Assembly (NCBI GenBank): GCA_003279055.1
Contig: QCBP01000001.1
Location: forward strand, 186,001 to 250,000
From: Prochlorococcus sp. AG-347-I21
GTDB lineage: Bacteria > Cyanobacteriota > Cyanobacteriia > PCC-6307 > Cyanobiaceae
Reading direction: 5' to 3'
DNA: 64,000 nt
Part shown: piece by piece, positions 29,319-41,186 of the stretch
Layout of the letters: the number at the start of each line of letters is the position of its first letter
Numbering within the stretch: position 1 is the stretch's first letter
The notes under the pieces: generated by a model
The model's database searches: none
What the model was told of the DNA's origin: nothing
Seen by the model: the letters and a program-made list of their open reading frames with translations, nothing else
Translations under genes and position numbers: made by a program

Positions 29319-32150
29319 ATGCTAAAACTTTTGTTGGGAGATCCGAATACACGAAAGTTAAAGCGCTATCAACCAATAGTTGAGGAGATAAATTTTTTAG
29401 AACAAGAAATTTCTCAATTAACTGATGATGAGCTTAGAAAAGAAACTCAAAATCTGAAATCAAAGATTTCATTAGAATTAGAATTTAAAAAACAAAAAGA
29501 ACTTCTAGAAGAATTTCTCCCTCAAGCATTTGCAATCGTAAGAGAAGCAAGTAAACGTGTCCTTGGCATGAGACATTTTGATGTTCAGTTAATAGGCGGG
29601 ATGGTTTTACATGATTGTCAAATTGCCGAGATGAAGACTGGAGAGGGAAAAACCCTTGTAGCAACATTACCTTGTTATTTAAATGCTCTTACTGGCAAAG
29701 GTGTTCATGTTGTTACTGTAAATGATTATTTAGCCAGAAGAGATGCAGAGTGGATGGGACAAGTTCATCGTTTTTTAGGTTTATCTGTCGGTTTGATTCA
29801 GCAAGATATGAATCCAGTTGAGAGAAAGAAAAATTATGATTGTGATATAACTTATGCCACAAATTCAGAATTAGGATTTGATTATTTAAGAGATAATATG
29901 GCTACCGACATAAGTGAGGTAGTTCAAAGAAAATTTAATTATTGTGTAATTGATGAGGTCGATTCAATATTAATTGATGAAGCAAGAACGCCTCTAATTA
30001 TTTCTGGTCAAGTTGAACGACCACAAGAAAAATATCAAAAAGCTGCAGAATTATCTCTGGTATTAGTCAAAGCAAAAGAATTAAGTAAAGATGGTATTGA
30101 TCCAGAAGGCGATTATGAAGTTGATGAAAAACAGAGAAGTTGCATATTAACTGATCAGGGTTTTGCAAAATGTGAAGAGTATTTGGAAGTTAATGATTTA
30201 TATAATCCTCAAGATCCTTGGGCGCATTATATAACTAACGCTCTAAAAGCCAAAGAATTATTTATTAAAGATGTGAATTATATTATTAAGAACGATGAGG
30301 CTGTCATAGTGGATGAATTTACTGGTAGGGTGATGCCAGGAAGACGTTGGAGTGATGGCCAACATCAGGCAATAGAAGCGAAAGAGAGTCTTAAAATTCA
30401 GCCTGAGACTCAAACATTAGCATCCATAACTTATCAGAATTTTTTCCTTTTATATCCTGGTTTAGCAGGAATGACGGGAACTGCAAAAACTGAGGAGGTT
30501 GAATTTGAAAAAACTTATAAATTAGAATCAACAGTTATACCGACAAATCAAATAAGAAAGAGACAAGATTGGTCTGATCAAGTATTTAAGACAGAGATGG
30601 GTAAATGGAAAGCCGTTGCTAAAGAAACTGCACAAATTCATAGAGATGGTAGACCTGTTTTAGTTGGTACAACAAGTGTTGAAAAAAGTGAATTATTAAG
30701 TTCACTTTTATCTGCCGAAGAAATCCCACATAATTTATTAAATGCTAAGCCAGAGAATGTTGAACGTGAGGCAGAAATTGTTGCTCAGGCAGGAAGAGCA
30801 GGCGCTGTTACTATTGCGACTAATATGGCTGGAAGGGGAACAGATATAATTCTTGGCGGTAATAGTGACTATATGGCAAGGCTTACATTAAAAGAAATTT
30901 TAATTCCTTTGTTAGTCAAGCCTGATAATGAGCATAAGCCACCAATACCTAAACAAAGAAATTCAAAATCTAAGGGTGGTTTTTCTAAAAAAGCTGGTTC
31001 AAATTTGAAAAAGAACATTTCAAATTCTTCAACAAGTCTTTTCCCTTGCAAACTAGATGAAGCAATTGAAAAGAAACTCTCTCTTTTATCTGATGAACTT
31101 GTTAAAAATTGGGGAGATAGACAACTTTCTGTTTTGGAGCTTGATGACAGGATAGCTACAGCTGCAGAAAAAGCGCCAACTGATGATCACTTGATAAAGC
31201 TTTTAAGAGAATCTTTGTCTGATGTGAAAAAAGAATATGAAAAAGTTTTGATTCATGAAGAAGAAAAAGTAAGAGAGGCTGGAGGTTTACATGTCATTGG
31301 TACTGAGAGACATGAATCAAGAAGAGTGGATAATCAACTTAGAGGAAGAGCAGGAAGACAAGGTGATCTTGGAAGTACAAGATTCTTTTTATCTTTAGAT
31401 GATAATTTATTAAGGATATTTGGAGGTGATAGAGTAGCAAATCTAATGAATGCTTTTAGGGTTGATGAAGATATGCCTATTGAGTCAGGAATGCTTACTA
31501 GGTCTCTAGAAAGTGCTCAAAAGAAAGTTGAAACTTACTATTACGATATTAGAAAACAAGTTTTTGAATACGACGAGGTAATGAACAATCAAAGAAAAGC
31601 AGTATATAGCGAAAGACTAAGAGTATTGAAAGGAATTGATTTAAAGAGACAAGTAATAGGTTATGGAGAAAGGACAATGATTGAAATCGTAGATGCTTAT
31701 ATTAATCCTGATCTTCCTCCTGAAGAATGGAATATTGATCAATTAATTTCTAAAGTCAAAGAATTTATATATTTACTAGATGATCTTAAATCTGATGATA
31801 TTAATTTACTGTCAATAGAAGAATTAAAAAACTATCTTCAAGAGCAGTTGCGAATAGCATATGATTTAAAGGAATCACAAATAGAAAAGATTCGTCCAGG
31901 ATTAATGAGAGAAGCTGAAAGATTTTTCATTTTGCAACAAATCGATAATTTGTGGCGAGAACATCTTCAATCCATGGATTCCTTGAGGGAATCAGTCGGA
32001 TTGAGAGGTTATGGTCAAAAAGATCCATTAATCGAATATAAAAACGAAGGATATGACATGTTTCTCGAAATGATGACTAATATGAGACGAAATGTTATTT
32101 ATTCAATGTTTATGTTTCAACCTAAAACTGATGCGGATGACAAAAATTAA
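29319..32150 (+). CDS. secA: Preprotein translocase ATPase SecA
   Basis: Motor of the SecYEG pathway, 943 aa, needed for export across plasma and thylakoid membranes. Walker A MKTGEGKT is at res. 105-112 and the DEVD box at 212-215; [12 protein letters not shown] and [10 protein letters not shown] complete the helicase motifs. Between [11 protein letters not shown] and [14 protein letters not shown] is a Lys/Ser/Asn-rich segment of over 100 residues (about 515-650), much longer than in E. coli SecA. The C-terminus ends [12 protein letters not shown] without the cysteine-rich zinc domain that binds SecB, consistent with cyanobacteria lacking SecB. Convergent with cysE, 8 bp apart. Confidence 0.97.
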   Translation: MLKLLLGDPNTRKLKRYQPIVEEINFLEQEISQLTDDELRKETQNLKSKISLELEFKKQKELLEEFLPQAFAIVREASKRVLGMRHFDVQLIGGMVLHDCQIAEMKTGEGKTLVATLPCYLNALTGKGVHVVTVNDYLARRDAEWMGQVHRFLGLSVGLIQQDMNPVERKKNYDCDITYATNSELGFDYLRDNMATDISEVVQRKFNYCVIDEVDSILIDEARTPLIISGQVERPQEKYQKAAELSLVLVKAKELSKDGIDPEGDYEVDEKQRSCILTDQGFAKCEEYLEVNDLYNPQDPWAHYITNALKAKELFIKDVNYIIKNDEAVIVDEFTGRVMPGRRWSDGQHQAIEAKESLKIQPETQTLASITYQNFFLLYPGLAGMTGTAKTEEVEFEKTYKLESTVIPTNQIRKRQDWSDQVFKTEMGKWKAVAKETAQIHRDGRPVLVGTTSVEKSELLSSLLSAEEIPHNLLNAKPENVEREAEIVAQAGRAGAVTIATNMAGRGTDIILGGNSDYMARLTLKEILIPLLVKPDNEHKPPIPKQRNSKSKGGFSKKAGSNLKKNISNSSTSLFPCKLDEAIEKKLSLLSDELVKNWGDRQLSVLELDDRIATAAEKAPTDDHLIKLLRESLSDVKKEYEKVLIHEEEKVREAGGLHVIGTERHESRRVDNQLRGRAGRQGDLGSTRFFLSLDDNLLRIFGGDRVANLMNAFRVDEDMPIESGMLTRSLESAQKKVETYYYDIRKQVFEYDEVMNNQRKAVYSERLRVLKGIDLKRQVIGYGERTMIEIVDAYINPDLPPEEWNIDQLISKVKEFIYLLDDLKSDDINLLSIEELKNYLQEQLRIAYDLKESQIEKIRPGLMREAERFFILQQIDNLWREHLQSMDSLRESVGLRGYGQKDPLIEYKNEGYDMFLEMMTNMRRNVIYSMFMFQPKTDADDKN

Positions 32151-32158
32151 ATCAAGAT

Positions 32159-32896
32159 CTAATCATCTCCAAGAAATTCAAAAATTTCTTTATCTTTCAG
32201 ATTTTGAGAAGCGCCGAGTTTAGAAATATCAATAGATTCTGAGTTGGTTAGACATTCTAAAGTTTTTTGTAACTTAAGAATTTCATTTTCAAGCGAGTCT
32301 ATCCTATCCATTAAATTTTTTATTACATTTGCTTCTGCATCTGGTAAGGCAGAGTGTGCCAGTGGATTAACTTTGACACCACTTTGATGAACTACTCTAC
32401 CAGGAACTCCAACCACAGTACTGTTTCCCTCTACATTACGAACAACTACTGAACCTGCACCAATGCGGGTATTAGATCCTACTGTGATTGATCCAAGAAC
32501 TTTTGCACCTGCTCCAACTACAACATTTTCCATTAAGGTTGGGTGCCTTTTCCCATGGCTTTTGCCAGTACCCCCTAATGTCACTCCTTGATAAAGCAGA
32601 CAATTGTTTCCTATCTCAGCTGTTTCACCAATTACTACTCCCATTCCATGATCTATGAAAACTCGTTTACCAATTTTTGCTCCAGGATGAATTTCGATCC
32701 CTGTTACAGTTCTGTTGAGATGACTTAACAAACGAGGAATTAAAGGAATTTTCAATGACCATAATTTATGAGTAAACCTATGAATAACTATTGCTTGAAA
32801 ACCTGGATAGCAAAGAAAAATTTCTAATATACCTCTAGCTGCAGGATCTCTCTCTTTTATAATTTCTATATCTGATTTAAAAGTTTTTAGCATCAT
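32159..32896 (-). CDS. cysE: Serine O-acetyltransferase
   Basis: Enzyme of 245 aa that acetylates serine with acetyl-CoA, the first step of cysteine synthesis. The left-handed beta-helix is built of hexapeptides (IEIHPGAKIGKRVFIDHG, VVIGETAEIGNN). The catalytic D82-H83 pair and the GTGKSHGKRHP loop (res. 109-119) are present. The C-terminal extension of about 60 residues, which in E. coli interacts with CysK and mediates cysteine inhibition, is different in sequence here. It lies 6 bp downstream of the GntR gene on the same strand. Confidence 0.96.
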   Translation of the reverse strand: MMLKTFKSDIEIIKERDPAARGILEIFLCYPGFQAIVIHRFTHKLWSLKIPLIPRLLSHLNRTVTGIEIHPGAKIGKRVFIDHGMGVVIGETAEIGNNCLLYQGVTLGGTGKSHGKRHPTLMENVVVGAGAKVLGSITVGSNTRIGAGSVVVRNVEGNSTVVGVPGRVVHQSGVKVNPLAHSALPDAEANVIKNLMDRIDSLENEILKLQKTLECLTNSESIDISKLGASQNLKDKEIFEFLGDD

Positions 32897-32902
32897 TGTG
32901 AT

Positions 32903-33889
32903 CTAGTTGATAACTCCAATTTCTTTTTTTAATTGATTTATTGTTTCGATACTCAGATAATTTTTAGCACATATTATTTGCGGTAATCTCATAAGCTGAG
33001 ATCGATTTTTTAATAATGCATTTTCTACAACTGATAAACTAGGCCCATCACAAACTATATGATTTGAAGTCTTTAAAAGGGATAGTAATCTACTATTATT
33101 GTCTGAGATTGCTGTCATAAGTAATAATTCACTACCGCGCATGCTGTGTATGATAACCTCTGCTGCCCTCAATAAACCAGGACTTATGCTTACAATACCG
33201 ACACAACTCCCAGCATTTAATTCTTTGAGAATTTTCAATTCTTTTTGAAAGTCGCTCAAGTCAACTGCAATAGCTCGAACCCCATGTTGTTTAGCCACTT
33301 TCTCTAGGGGCTGTAAAAAATATCTGCTTGTCACAATAGTACCATTACTTGAATTACTTAAAACTTTTTCTAATTCCTCCATAGGAACAACTTCAACTGG
33401 TACGTCAACTGTCGGGGATAAGTCTTCCGCAATGAGCATAGAGGCACCTATATCTTCTCTGGGAGTACTTACGATGATTTTTGCTCCGCATTTAATGCGC
33501 CAATCAATTTCATTAGTTAAAATTTCTCTTGTTTCTTGTAAGGTACAGCCAAGATTGATGAAATTATCAATTGCCTTTTTCGCTTCATGATCTGGCGGTT
33601 TACTTATTTTGTCTCTTGAGTAAACTGAATTTTTAAAGTCTTTTTTAGTAAGATTGTCTCTCACATAGATACCTGATCCAGCCATCGCTTCAACAACCCC
33701 ATCAATTTCAAGTTGTCTGTAAACTTTGCTTATAGTGTTCCGATGGAGCCCAGTTTGCATTGCAAGTTGCCTAGTACTGGGAAGTCTATGACCGGGAGGG
33801 TAATATCTTGCTGCTATTGCAAAGCAAATCTGGTTATATAATTGAGTCGATGCAGGAATATCACTTTCTTGTTGAATATGGAATCTCAC
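32903..33889 (-). CDS. GntR-family transcription regulator with unassigned C-terminal domain
   Basis: Protein of 328 aa. The N-terminal winged-helix (res. 10-78) fits the GntR family: YYPPGHRLPSTRQLA, then GLHRNTISKVYRQLEIDGVVEAMAGSGIYV. The C-terminal 230 residues are not FadR-, HutC- or aminotransferase-like by eye; they read as alternating alpha/beta (KIIVSTP, GTIVTSRYF, VRAIAVDL, CVGIVSISPG), perhaps a periplasmic-binding-protein-like fold. Synechocystis sll1961, a GntR-type protein tied to photosystem stoichiometry, may be a relative; this is a recollection, not a comparison. It lies 6 bp before cysE, so a link to cysteine synthesis is possible. Effector and targets are unknown. Confidence 0.75.
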   Translation of the reverse strand: MRFHIQQESDIPASTQLYNQICFAIAARYYPPGHRLPSTRQLAMQTGLHRNTISKVYRQLEIDGVVEAMAGSGIYVRDNLTKKDFKNSVYSRDKISKPPDHEAKKAIDNFINLGCTLQETREILTNEIDWRIKCGAKIIVSTPREDIGASMLIAEDLSPTVDVPVEVVPMEELEKVLSNSSNGTIVTSRYFLQPLEKVAKQHGVRAIAVDLSDFQKELKILKELNAGSCVGIVSISPGLLRAAEVIIHSMRGSELLLMTAISDNNSRLLSLLKTSNHIVCDGPSLSVVENALLKNRSQLMRLPQIICAKNYLSIETINQLKKEIGVIN

Positions 33890-33966
33890 TTATAAAAATC
33901 CTTATTAATTAATTTTTACTAGTAGAGGAACTTTAACATTCTTCATAGCTTTTCGATAATATTTGC

Positions 33967-34539
33967 TCATTCTGCATCTTTTTTAATTAAAGGAGTTTTT
34001 CTTGGGCTTAAAAACATAATCATGTTTCTACCTTCTCTTTTTGGCTTTTGTTGAACTTCTGATTGCTCTTCTAAATCATTAGCCATTCTTAAAAGGAGTG
34101 TTTCAGCTAAATTAGAGTGTTGAATTTCTCTCCCCCTAAAAATTACAGTGCATTTTACTTTATCTCCAGATTTTAAAAATTTTATAGCTTGACCTATTCG
34201 TACGTCATAATCATGTTTATCAATTTTGTACCTCATTTTTACTTCTTTAATTTCTGTTTGATGAGATTTTTTTCTTGCTTCTTTTGCTTTCTTTTCTTGT
34301 TCGAATTTATATTTTCCATAGTCCATGATTCTACAAACAGGAGGATTTGCTTTTTCACTTACTAAAACTAAATCAAGTTCTCTTTCAGAGGCTACTTCTA
34401 ATGCTTTCAATCTATCTATGACACCTAATTGTTTTCCATCTGAATCAACGACTCTCAATTGGGGGTATTTTATTCTTTCATTAATATTTGGGAGCTCTCT
34501 TACAGGAGCGCGACGGTCAAAGCGTGGGCGTGGTGGCAT
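33967..34539 (-). CDS. infC: Translation initiation factor IF-3
   Basis: IF-3 of 190 aa that keeps 30S subunits free and checks the initiator tRNA. The N-domain shows [22 protein letters not shown], the basic linker [16 protein letters not shown] and the C-domain [20 protein letters not shown] is the assigned start, whereas many bacteria use a rare AUU codon for autoregulation. infC is not next to rpmI-rplT, which lie near 4 kb; its neighbours are miaA upstream and the GntR gene downstream. Confidence 0.96.
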   Translation of the reverse strand: MPPRPRFDRRAPVRELPNINERIKYPQLRVVDSDGKQLGVIDRLKALEVASERELDLVLVSEKANPPVCRIMDYGKYKFEQEKKAKEARKKSHQTEIKEVKMRYKIDKHDYDVRIGQAIKFLKSGDKVKCTVIFRGREIQHSNLAETLLLRMANDLEEQSEVQQKPKREGRNMIMFLSPRKTPLIKKDAE

Positions 34540-34590
34540 TCAGTTTATTGAAATTGATTGGATGATTAACAAAATCTATTACTTATAAAG

Positions 34591-35490
34591 TTAGCCTAAA
34601 AAAGACTCTATTTTAATTATTGCATCTTTTAGCAGGTTTTTGTTACTAAGCCAAATAGGATTATTTTTATTGCGGAACCATGTTCTTTGTCTTTTGGCAA
34701 ATTGAATTGTTTTTGTAGTAGTTAACTCAATTGCCCTATCAATCGTTAATTTGTTACTTAATACATCTCTAGCTTCTCGATAACCAATAGTTTCTAATAT
34801 TTGCAAATTAGATCCATATTTAGAAATAAGGTTTTTCGTCTCATCAATAATTCCATTTAAAAACATATTTTTTGTTCTCTCTAAAATCCTTTCTTTTAAA
34901 TTATCTCTATCTAATCCAAGTTCTAATATTCGCCAGTTGGGCGGCTTTTGAATTTTTTGAGTTGATAAAGGTTTACCTGTAATGTAAAAGACTTCTAAAG
35001 CTCTTATTGTTCTAATTTGATCAGCACAATTGATTTTTTTTGTTGATATTGGATCACAATTTTTTAAAAGCTCCCAACATTCTTTTTGACCAAGTTTTTC
35101 AAATTGTTTTCTTAAATTATCTTGTGGAGGGACATCCGGTACAAAAAAACCTTTTGTTATTGAGTTCATATATAAACCACTTCCTCCTACAAGAAAAGGT
35201 AATTTATTTTTTTTAAATTCTCCTTTTATTGATTTTTGCGCAATTTCTTGAAATTGTTTTACATTCATTTGATTGATAGGCTCTTCAATATCTACTAAAA
35301 AATGCTTTATTTGTTTTTGTTGATTTTTAGATGGTTTGGCTGTTCCAATATCCATAGACTTATAAATTTGCCTTGAATCAATATTATGTATACGAGTTTT
35401 AAAATATTCCGCAATATTAATAGCTAATTCTGTTTTACCACTTGCTGTGGGTCCAATTAAGACTATTACATTTGGTGGCTTGGAAGACAT
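34591..35490 (-). CDS. miaA: tRNA dimethylallyltransferase
   Basis: Enzyme of 299 aa adding a dimethylallyl group to A37 of tRNAs that read codons starting with U. Walker-A-like GPTASGKT is at res. 13-20, IDSRQIYK follows, then [11 protein letters not shown] and the RQRTWFRN block close to the C-terminus. Length is typical for cyanobacterial MiaA. It is the first gene of a minus-strand row (miaA-infC-GntR-cysE) and divergent from gyrB, with a 150-bp gap that should contain both promoters. Confidence 0.96.
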   Translation of the reverse strand: MSSKPPNVIVLIGPTASGKTELAINIAEYFKTRIHNIDSRQIYKSMDIGTAKPSKNQQKQIKHFLVDIEEPINQMNVKQFQEIAQKSIKGEFKKNKLPFLVGGSGLYMNSITKGFFVPDVPPQDNLRKQFEKLGQKECWELLKNCDPISTKKINCADQIRTIRALEVFYITGKPLSTQKIQKPPNWRILELGLDRDNLKERILERTKNMFLNGIIDETKNLISKYGSNLQILETIGYREARDVLSNKLTIDRAIELTTTKTIQFAKRQRTWFRNKNNPIWLSNKNLLKDAIIKIESFLG

Positions 35491-35640
35491 ATGAATTTCT
35501 GAAGAAAAATATATTAGCTATATAATTAAAGTAATTAAATTTTTCATAGACTTTGAGCCTTTCTCTTATTGCAGTGTTAAGTTTAACTAAATAACTCTTA
35601 AAAATAAATTCGAAGAGTTTAACGTTTTTTTTTATATTAA

Positions 35641-37934
<2,294 letters not shown>

Positions 37935-37937
37935 ATT

Positions 37938-38303
37938 TTGGATTTTAGTTCAATAAATATAATTTTACTCGGAAGTACTTTTGGATTAATACTCAGAATA
38001 TTCATACAAAATAATTTTAAAAAAAGTATAGGTTTTGATATTCAAAATACTTCAATAATAAATTTTTTATCATCTTTTTTATTAGGAATTTTAGTAGCTT
38101 TAAATTTTATTAATAACGAAATATTAGTATTATTTTATAGTGGTTTTTTAGGAAGTTTTAGTACATTTTCTTCCTTTATATATCAATTATTTGTATTATT
38201 TAAAAAGAGAAAATTCCTAAGATTATTTTTTCATTATATTGAAGTGATAATTTTTTCATTTCTGTTCTTTTATTTAGGTTATTTTCTTATTCAGTTTTTT
38301 TAA
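37938..38303 (+). CDS. crcB: Fluoride channel subunit CrcB/FluC, copy 1
   Basis: Small membrane protein of 121 aa with four predicted helices, belonging to the CrcB/FluC fluoride exporters. The conserved Asn (N42 in INFLSSFLLG) and the Phe box (STFSSF, res. 75-80) that line the fluoride path are present; the usual GSF is SSF here. The start is TTG at 37938, 3 bp after the upstream stop. It pairs with a second copy directly downstream, forming a probable heterodimer with inverted topologies. No fluoride riboswitch is seen. Confidence 0.85.
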   Translation: MDFSSINIILLGSTFGLILRIFIQNNFKKSIGFDIQNTSIINFLSSFLLGILVALNFINNEILVLFYSGFLGSFSTFSSFIYQLFVLFKKRKFLRLFFHYIEVIIFSFLFFYLGYFLIQFF

Positions 38304-38304
38304 A

Positions 38305-38634
38305 GTGAAAATAAATAATTTTATTTATATTCTTTTAGCTGCTTATATAGCTACTTTCTTAAGATTGACCATAAATAATAATTTTTTAATTTCAATAATT
38401 GGATCATTTTTAGTGGGTTTTTTTATTAGTAGAAGATTAAGTTATTCAACTGAAAGAATTTTATTGAGTGGTTTTTTTTCTTGCTTTACATCCTTTAGCG
38501 GATTTATATATTTTTTGTACACAATTTTAAATCAAGGGGATTGGATTAAATTTATAATTTTTTTTAATTTAATCATTATCGTAAATTTATTCACAATGCT
38601 TTTCGGGTTTTGGATCAGTAGAAAAATTACTTAG
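38305..38634 (+). CDS. crcB: Fluoride channel subunit CrcB/FluC, copy 2
   Basis: Second CrcB/FluC subunit, 109 aa, four short membrane helices. It keeps the Phe box (FTSFSGF, res. 61-67) and the GSF motif (SIIGSFLVG) but has Ser where the family has the pore Asn. The start is GTG at 38305, 1 bp after the stop of copy 1. Tandem small copies usually act together as a heterodimer, each inserted in opposite orientation. The complementary losses in the two copies suggest an asymmetric pair, perhaps with one working pore; this is inference. Confidence 0.82.
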   Translation: MKINNFIYILLAAYIATFLRLTINNNFLISIIGSFLVGFFISRRLSYSTERILLSGFFSCFTSFSGFIYFLYTILNQGDWIKFIIFFNLIIIVNLFTMLFGFWISRKIT

Positions 38635-38640
38635 ATTTCA

Positions 38641-38646
38641 TATAAT
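38641..38646 (+). promoter_or_regulatory. Candidate -10 element for mgtE
   Basis: TATAAT lies 6 bp after the crcB copy-2 stop and 31 bp before the mgtE ATG. This suggests mgtE has its own promoter and is not only read through from gyrB-crcB. No clear -35 box is seen. Confidence 0.4.
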
Positions 38647-38677
38647 AGTGTTGTTACTTTGATAAGGGATTATATTT

Positions 38678-40084
38678 ATGAATGAAAATAATCTTGAAGC
38701 AGTTACATCGTTATCCTCAGATTTAAGTACGAGCGAAAATATTACTATTCAACTTGAGCAATTGCTCATCGCAGGAAATTATGATGAGGCAAAGTTACTT
38801 TTAGAGCCTTCCCAACCTGTTGATATTGCAGATGCTATTGGAAGCCTTCCACTAATATTGCAGGCATTAGCATTTAGGTTATTAAAGAAAAATGAAGCAA
38901 TTGAGGTTTATGAATATTTAGATCCAATAGTTCAGCAAACTTTATTAGAAAGGCTGCGTTCAGGAGAAGTTTTAGAAATAGTTGAAAAAATGTCTCCTGA
39001 TGATAGGGTTCAACTCTTTGATGAATTACCTGCAAAAGTTGTACGAAAATTTTTGTCTGCTCTTAGTCCTGGAGAAAGGAAAGTAACAGCTGAATTACTT
39101 GGATATGAGCCTGAAACTGCCGGACGATTAATGACAACTGAATTTATAGATCTTAAAGAGATGCAAACGGCAGCTGATGCTCTTTCTCTAGTTAGAAAAA
39201 GAGCCCCATTTACAGAAACTATTTATAGCTTATATGTTACAGATAAAGAAAGACATTTAACTGGTATTCTATCTTTAAGAGACCTTGTAACTGCTGACCC
39301 CTCTAAGCCAATTGGTGACGTAATGACAAGAGATGTAGTTAATATCTCAACCAATACGAATCAGGAAGAGGTTGCTAGAGCAATACAAAGATATGATTTT
39401 TTAGCTCTACCAGTCGTTGATAAGGAAAACAGACTGGTTGGGATAGTAACTGTTGATGATTTAATTGATGTCATAGAACAAGAAGCCACCAGAGATATTT
39501 ACGCAGCAGGTGCAGTACAGCCTGGAGATGAAGATGACTATTTCCAAAGTAGTTTGTTTACGATTGCTCGAAGAAGAATTTTATGGTTATTAATTTTGGT
39601 TTTGGCAAATGGCTTAACGACAAAGGTTATAGCTATGAATGATCAAATATTAAAAGAAATAGTCTTATTAGCTGCATTTATTCCACTGCTTATTGGTACT
39701 GGTGGCAATGTTGGTGCTCAAAGTTCAACGGTTGTAATTAGAGGTTTAAGTACCCAAAAATTGAAGTCTCTGGGTGCTATTAAGGCAGTAGTTAAAGAGG
39801 CAATTACAGGTGCTATTTTAGGCGTTTTAATGATGCTTGTAGTATTTCCCTTTGCTTGGTGGCAAGGAGAAGGCCCTTTAATTGCGTCAGCGGTGGGAAT
39901 AAGTTTAATATCCATAACAACTTTAGCTGCTACAACAGGAGCGATCCTTCCTTTGTTGTTTGACAGAATGAAATTGGATCCAGCTTTAATGTCCTCCCCT
40001 TTCATTACAACAGTCACTGATATTGCTGGTGTATTTATTTATCTAAGTACAGCAAAATGGCTGTTAAACGCATCATTGACCTAA
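38678..40084 (+). CDS. mgtE: Magnesium transporter MgtE
   Basis: Magnesium channel of 468 aa in the MgtE/SLC41 family. The soluble N-domain (res. 20-130) contains the helical LEPSQPVDIADAIG and SPDDRVQLFDELP repeats; two CBS domains follow (about 140-265, ending DVIEQEATRDIYAAGA), then five membrane helices (about 300-465) with PLLIGTGGNVGAQSST. The cytosolic domains sense Mg and gate the pore. The gene ends at a hairpin terminator (40083-40131). Length and layout are standard. Confidence 0.96.
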   Translation: MNENNLEAVTSLSSDLSTSENITIQLEQLLIAGNYDEAKLLLEPSQPVDIADAIGSLPLILQALAFRLLKKNEAIEVYEYLDPIVQQTLLERLRSGEVLEIVEKMSPDDRVQLFDELPAKVVRKFLSALSPGERKVTAELLGYEPETAGRLMTTEFIDLKEMQTAADALSLVRKRAPFTETIYSLYVTDKERHLTGILSLRDLVTADPSKPIGDVMTRDVVNISTNTNQEEVARAIQRYDFLALPVVDKENRLVGIVTVDDLIDVIEQEATRDIYAAGAVQPGDEDDYFQSSLFTIARRRILWLLILVLANGLTTKVIAMNDQILKEIVLLAAFIPLLIGTGGNVGAQSSTVVIRGLSTQKLKSLGAIKAVVKEAITGAILGVLMMLVVFPFAWWQGEGPLIASAVGISLISITTLAATTGAILPLLFDRMKLDPALMSSPFITTVTDIAGVFIYLSTAKWLLNASLT

Positions 40085-40131
40085 ATCCACTAGGTATTTA
40101 TTCTCATTTTTGTAAATATGTGGATTTTTTT
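40083..40131 (+). terminator. Rho-independent terminator after mgtE
   Basis: AAATCCAC (40083-40090) pairs with GTGGATTT (40120-40127), and an inner TATTTA/TAAATA helix (40095-40100 with 40113-40118) extends the hairpin. A run of seven T (40125-40131) follows the stem. It starts within the mgtE stop codon and should separate mgtE from the sigma-factor gene. Confidence 0.65.
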
Positions 40132-40151
40132 GTTTAACTTTACATTTCTTA

Positions 40152-41186
40152 ATGGTATTGTTTACAAAACATCATTCAATTTTCATGTCTCCAGAAACAT
40201 TAATTGAGAATAAATTAGCGACAATATCAAGTTTAAAAGCTAGTAACGATGTCGACCTTGTTAGATCTTATTTGCGAGATATAGGTAGAGTGCCACTATT
40301 ATCTCACGAGCAAGAAATTACTCTTGGTAGGCAGGTACAAGAATATGTTCAAGTCGAAAGAGCAGAACTAGAAATTATCGAATTAACTGGAGATAAGCCA
40401 AGTATCGAGGAATTATCTAATAAATTAAATTTATCAACATCTACAGTCAAAAAAAGATTGAGAGCTGGACAGAGGGCTAAAGAAAGAATGGTTGCGGCTA
40501 ATTTAAGATTGGTAGTAAGTGTTGCAAAAAAATATACTAAAAGAAATATGGAATTATTGGATTTAATCCAAGAAGGAACAATAGGCTTAGTAAGGGGTGT
40601 TGAAAAATTTGATCCAGCAAGAGGCTATAAGTTTTCAACTTATGCGTACTGGTGGATTAGACAAGGTATTACTAGAGCAATAGCTGAGAAAAGTAGGGCA
40701 ATAAGGTTACCAATTCACATAACTGAAATGTTAAATAAGCTAAAAAAAGGTCAAAGAGAGTTGAGTCAAGAAATGTCTAGAACTCCAACCGTCAGTGAAC
40801 TTGCAAAATACGTAGAGCTTCCTGAAGATGATGTTAAAGATTTGATGTGCAAAGCTGGGCAACCAGTTAGTCTTGAAACTAAAGTTGGTGATGGTGAAGA
40901 CACTGTTCTATTAGATTTACTAGCAGGCGGTGAAGATTTACCTGATGAACAAATAGAGATGGACTGTATGAGAGGGGATCTTCATTCTCTTTTACATCAA
41001 TTGCCAGATCTACAATGTAGAGTCTTAAGAATGAGATACGGAATGGATGGTGATGAGCCAATGTCTCTTACAGGAATAGGAAGGGTATTAGGAATAAGTA
41101 GGGACAGAGTAAGGAATCTAGAAAGAGATGGATTAAGAGGATTAAGAAGGCTTAGCGATAATGTTGAAGCTTATTTTGTTTCCTGA
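40152..41186 (+). CDS. Group-2 sigma-70 factor (RpoD-like alternative sigma)
   Basis: RNA polymerase sigma factor of 344 aa (or 333 aa if the second Met, 40185, is used). It has sigma region 1.2 (DLVRSYLRDIGRVPLLSHEQE), region 2 with the -10 reading block KFSTYAYWWIRQGITRAI, region 3 and region 4 with SLTGIGRVLGISRDRVRNLER. Region 1.1 is missing, which puts it in the cyanobacterial non-essential group 2 (SigB/C/D type) rather than the primary sigma. The start at MSPETL gives an N-terminus more like homologues. The 3' end overlaps the convergent hydrolase gene by 16 bp. Confidence 0.92.
   Translation: MVLFTKHHSIFMSPETLIENKLATISSLKASNDVDLVRSYLRDIGRVPLLSHEQEITLGRQVQEYVQVERAELEIIELTGDKPSIEELSNKLNLSTSTVKKRLRAGQRAKERMVAANLRLVVSVAKKYTKRNMELLDLIQEGTIGLVRGVEKFDPARGYKFSTYAYWWIRQGITRAIAEKSRAIRLPIHITEMLNKLKKGQRELSQEMSRTPTVSELAKYVELPEDDVKDLMCKAGQPVSLETKVGDGEDTVLLDLLAGGEDLPDEQIEMDCMRGDLHSLLHQLPDLQCRVLRMRYGMDGDEPMSLTGIGRVLGISRDRVRNLERDGLRGLRRLSDNVEAYFVS

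Noticed and set aside
37938-38634. Fluoride riboswitch before the crcB pair
   Set aside because: There is only a 3-bp gap before crcB1 and I see no fluoride-aptamer consensus in the gyrB or SH3-like sequence ahead of it.
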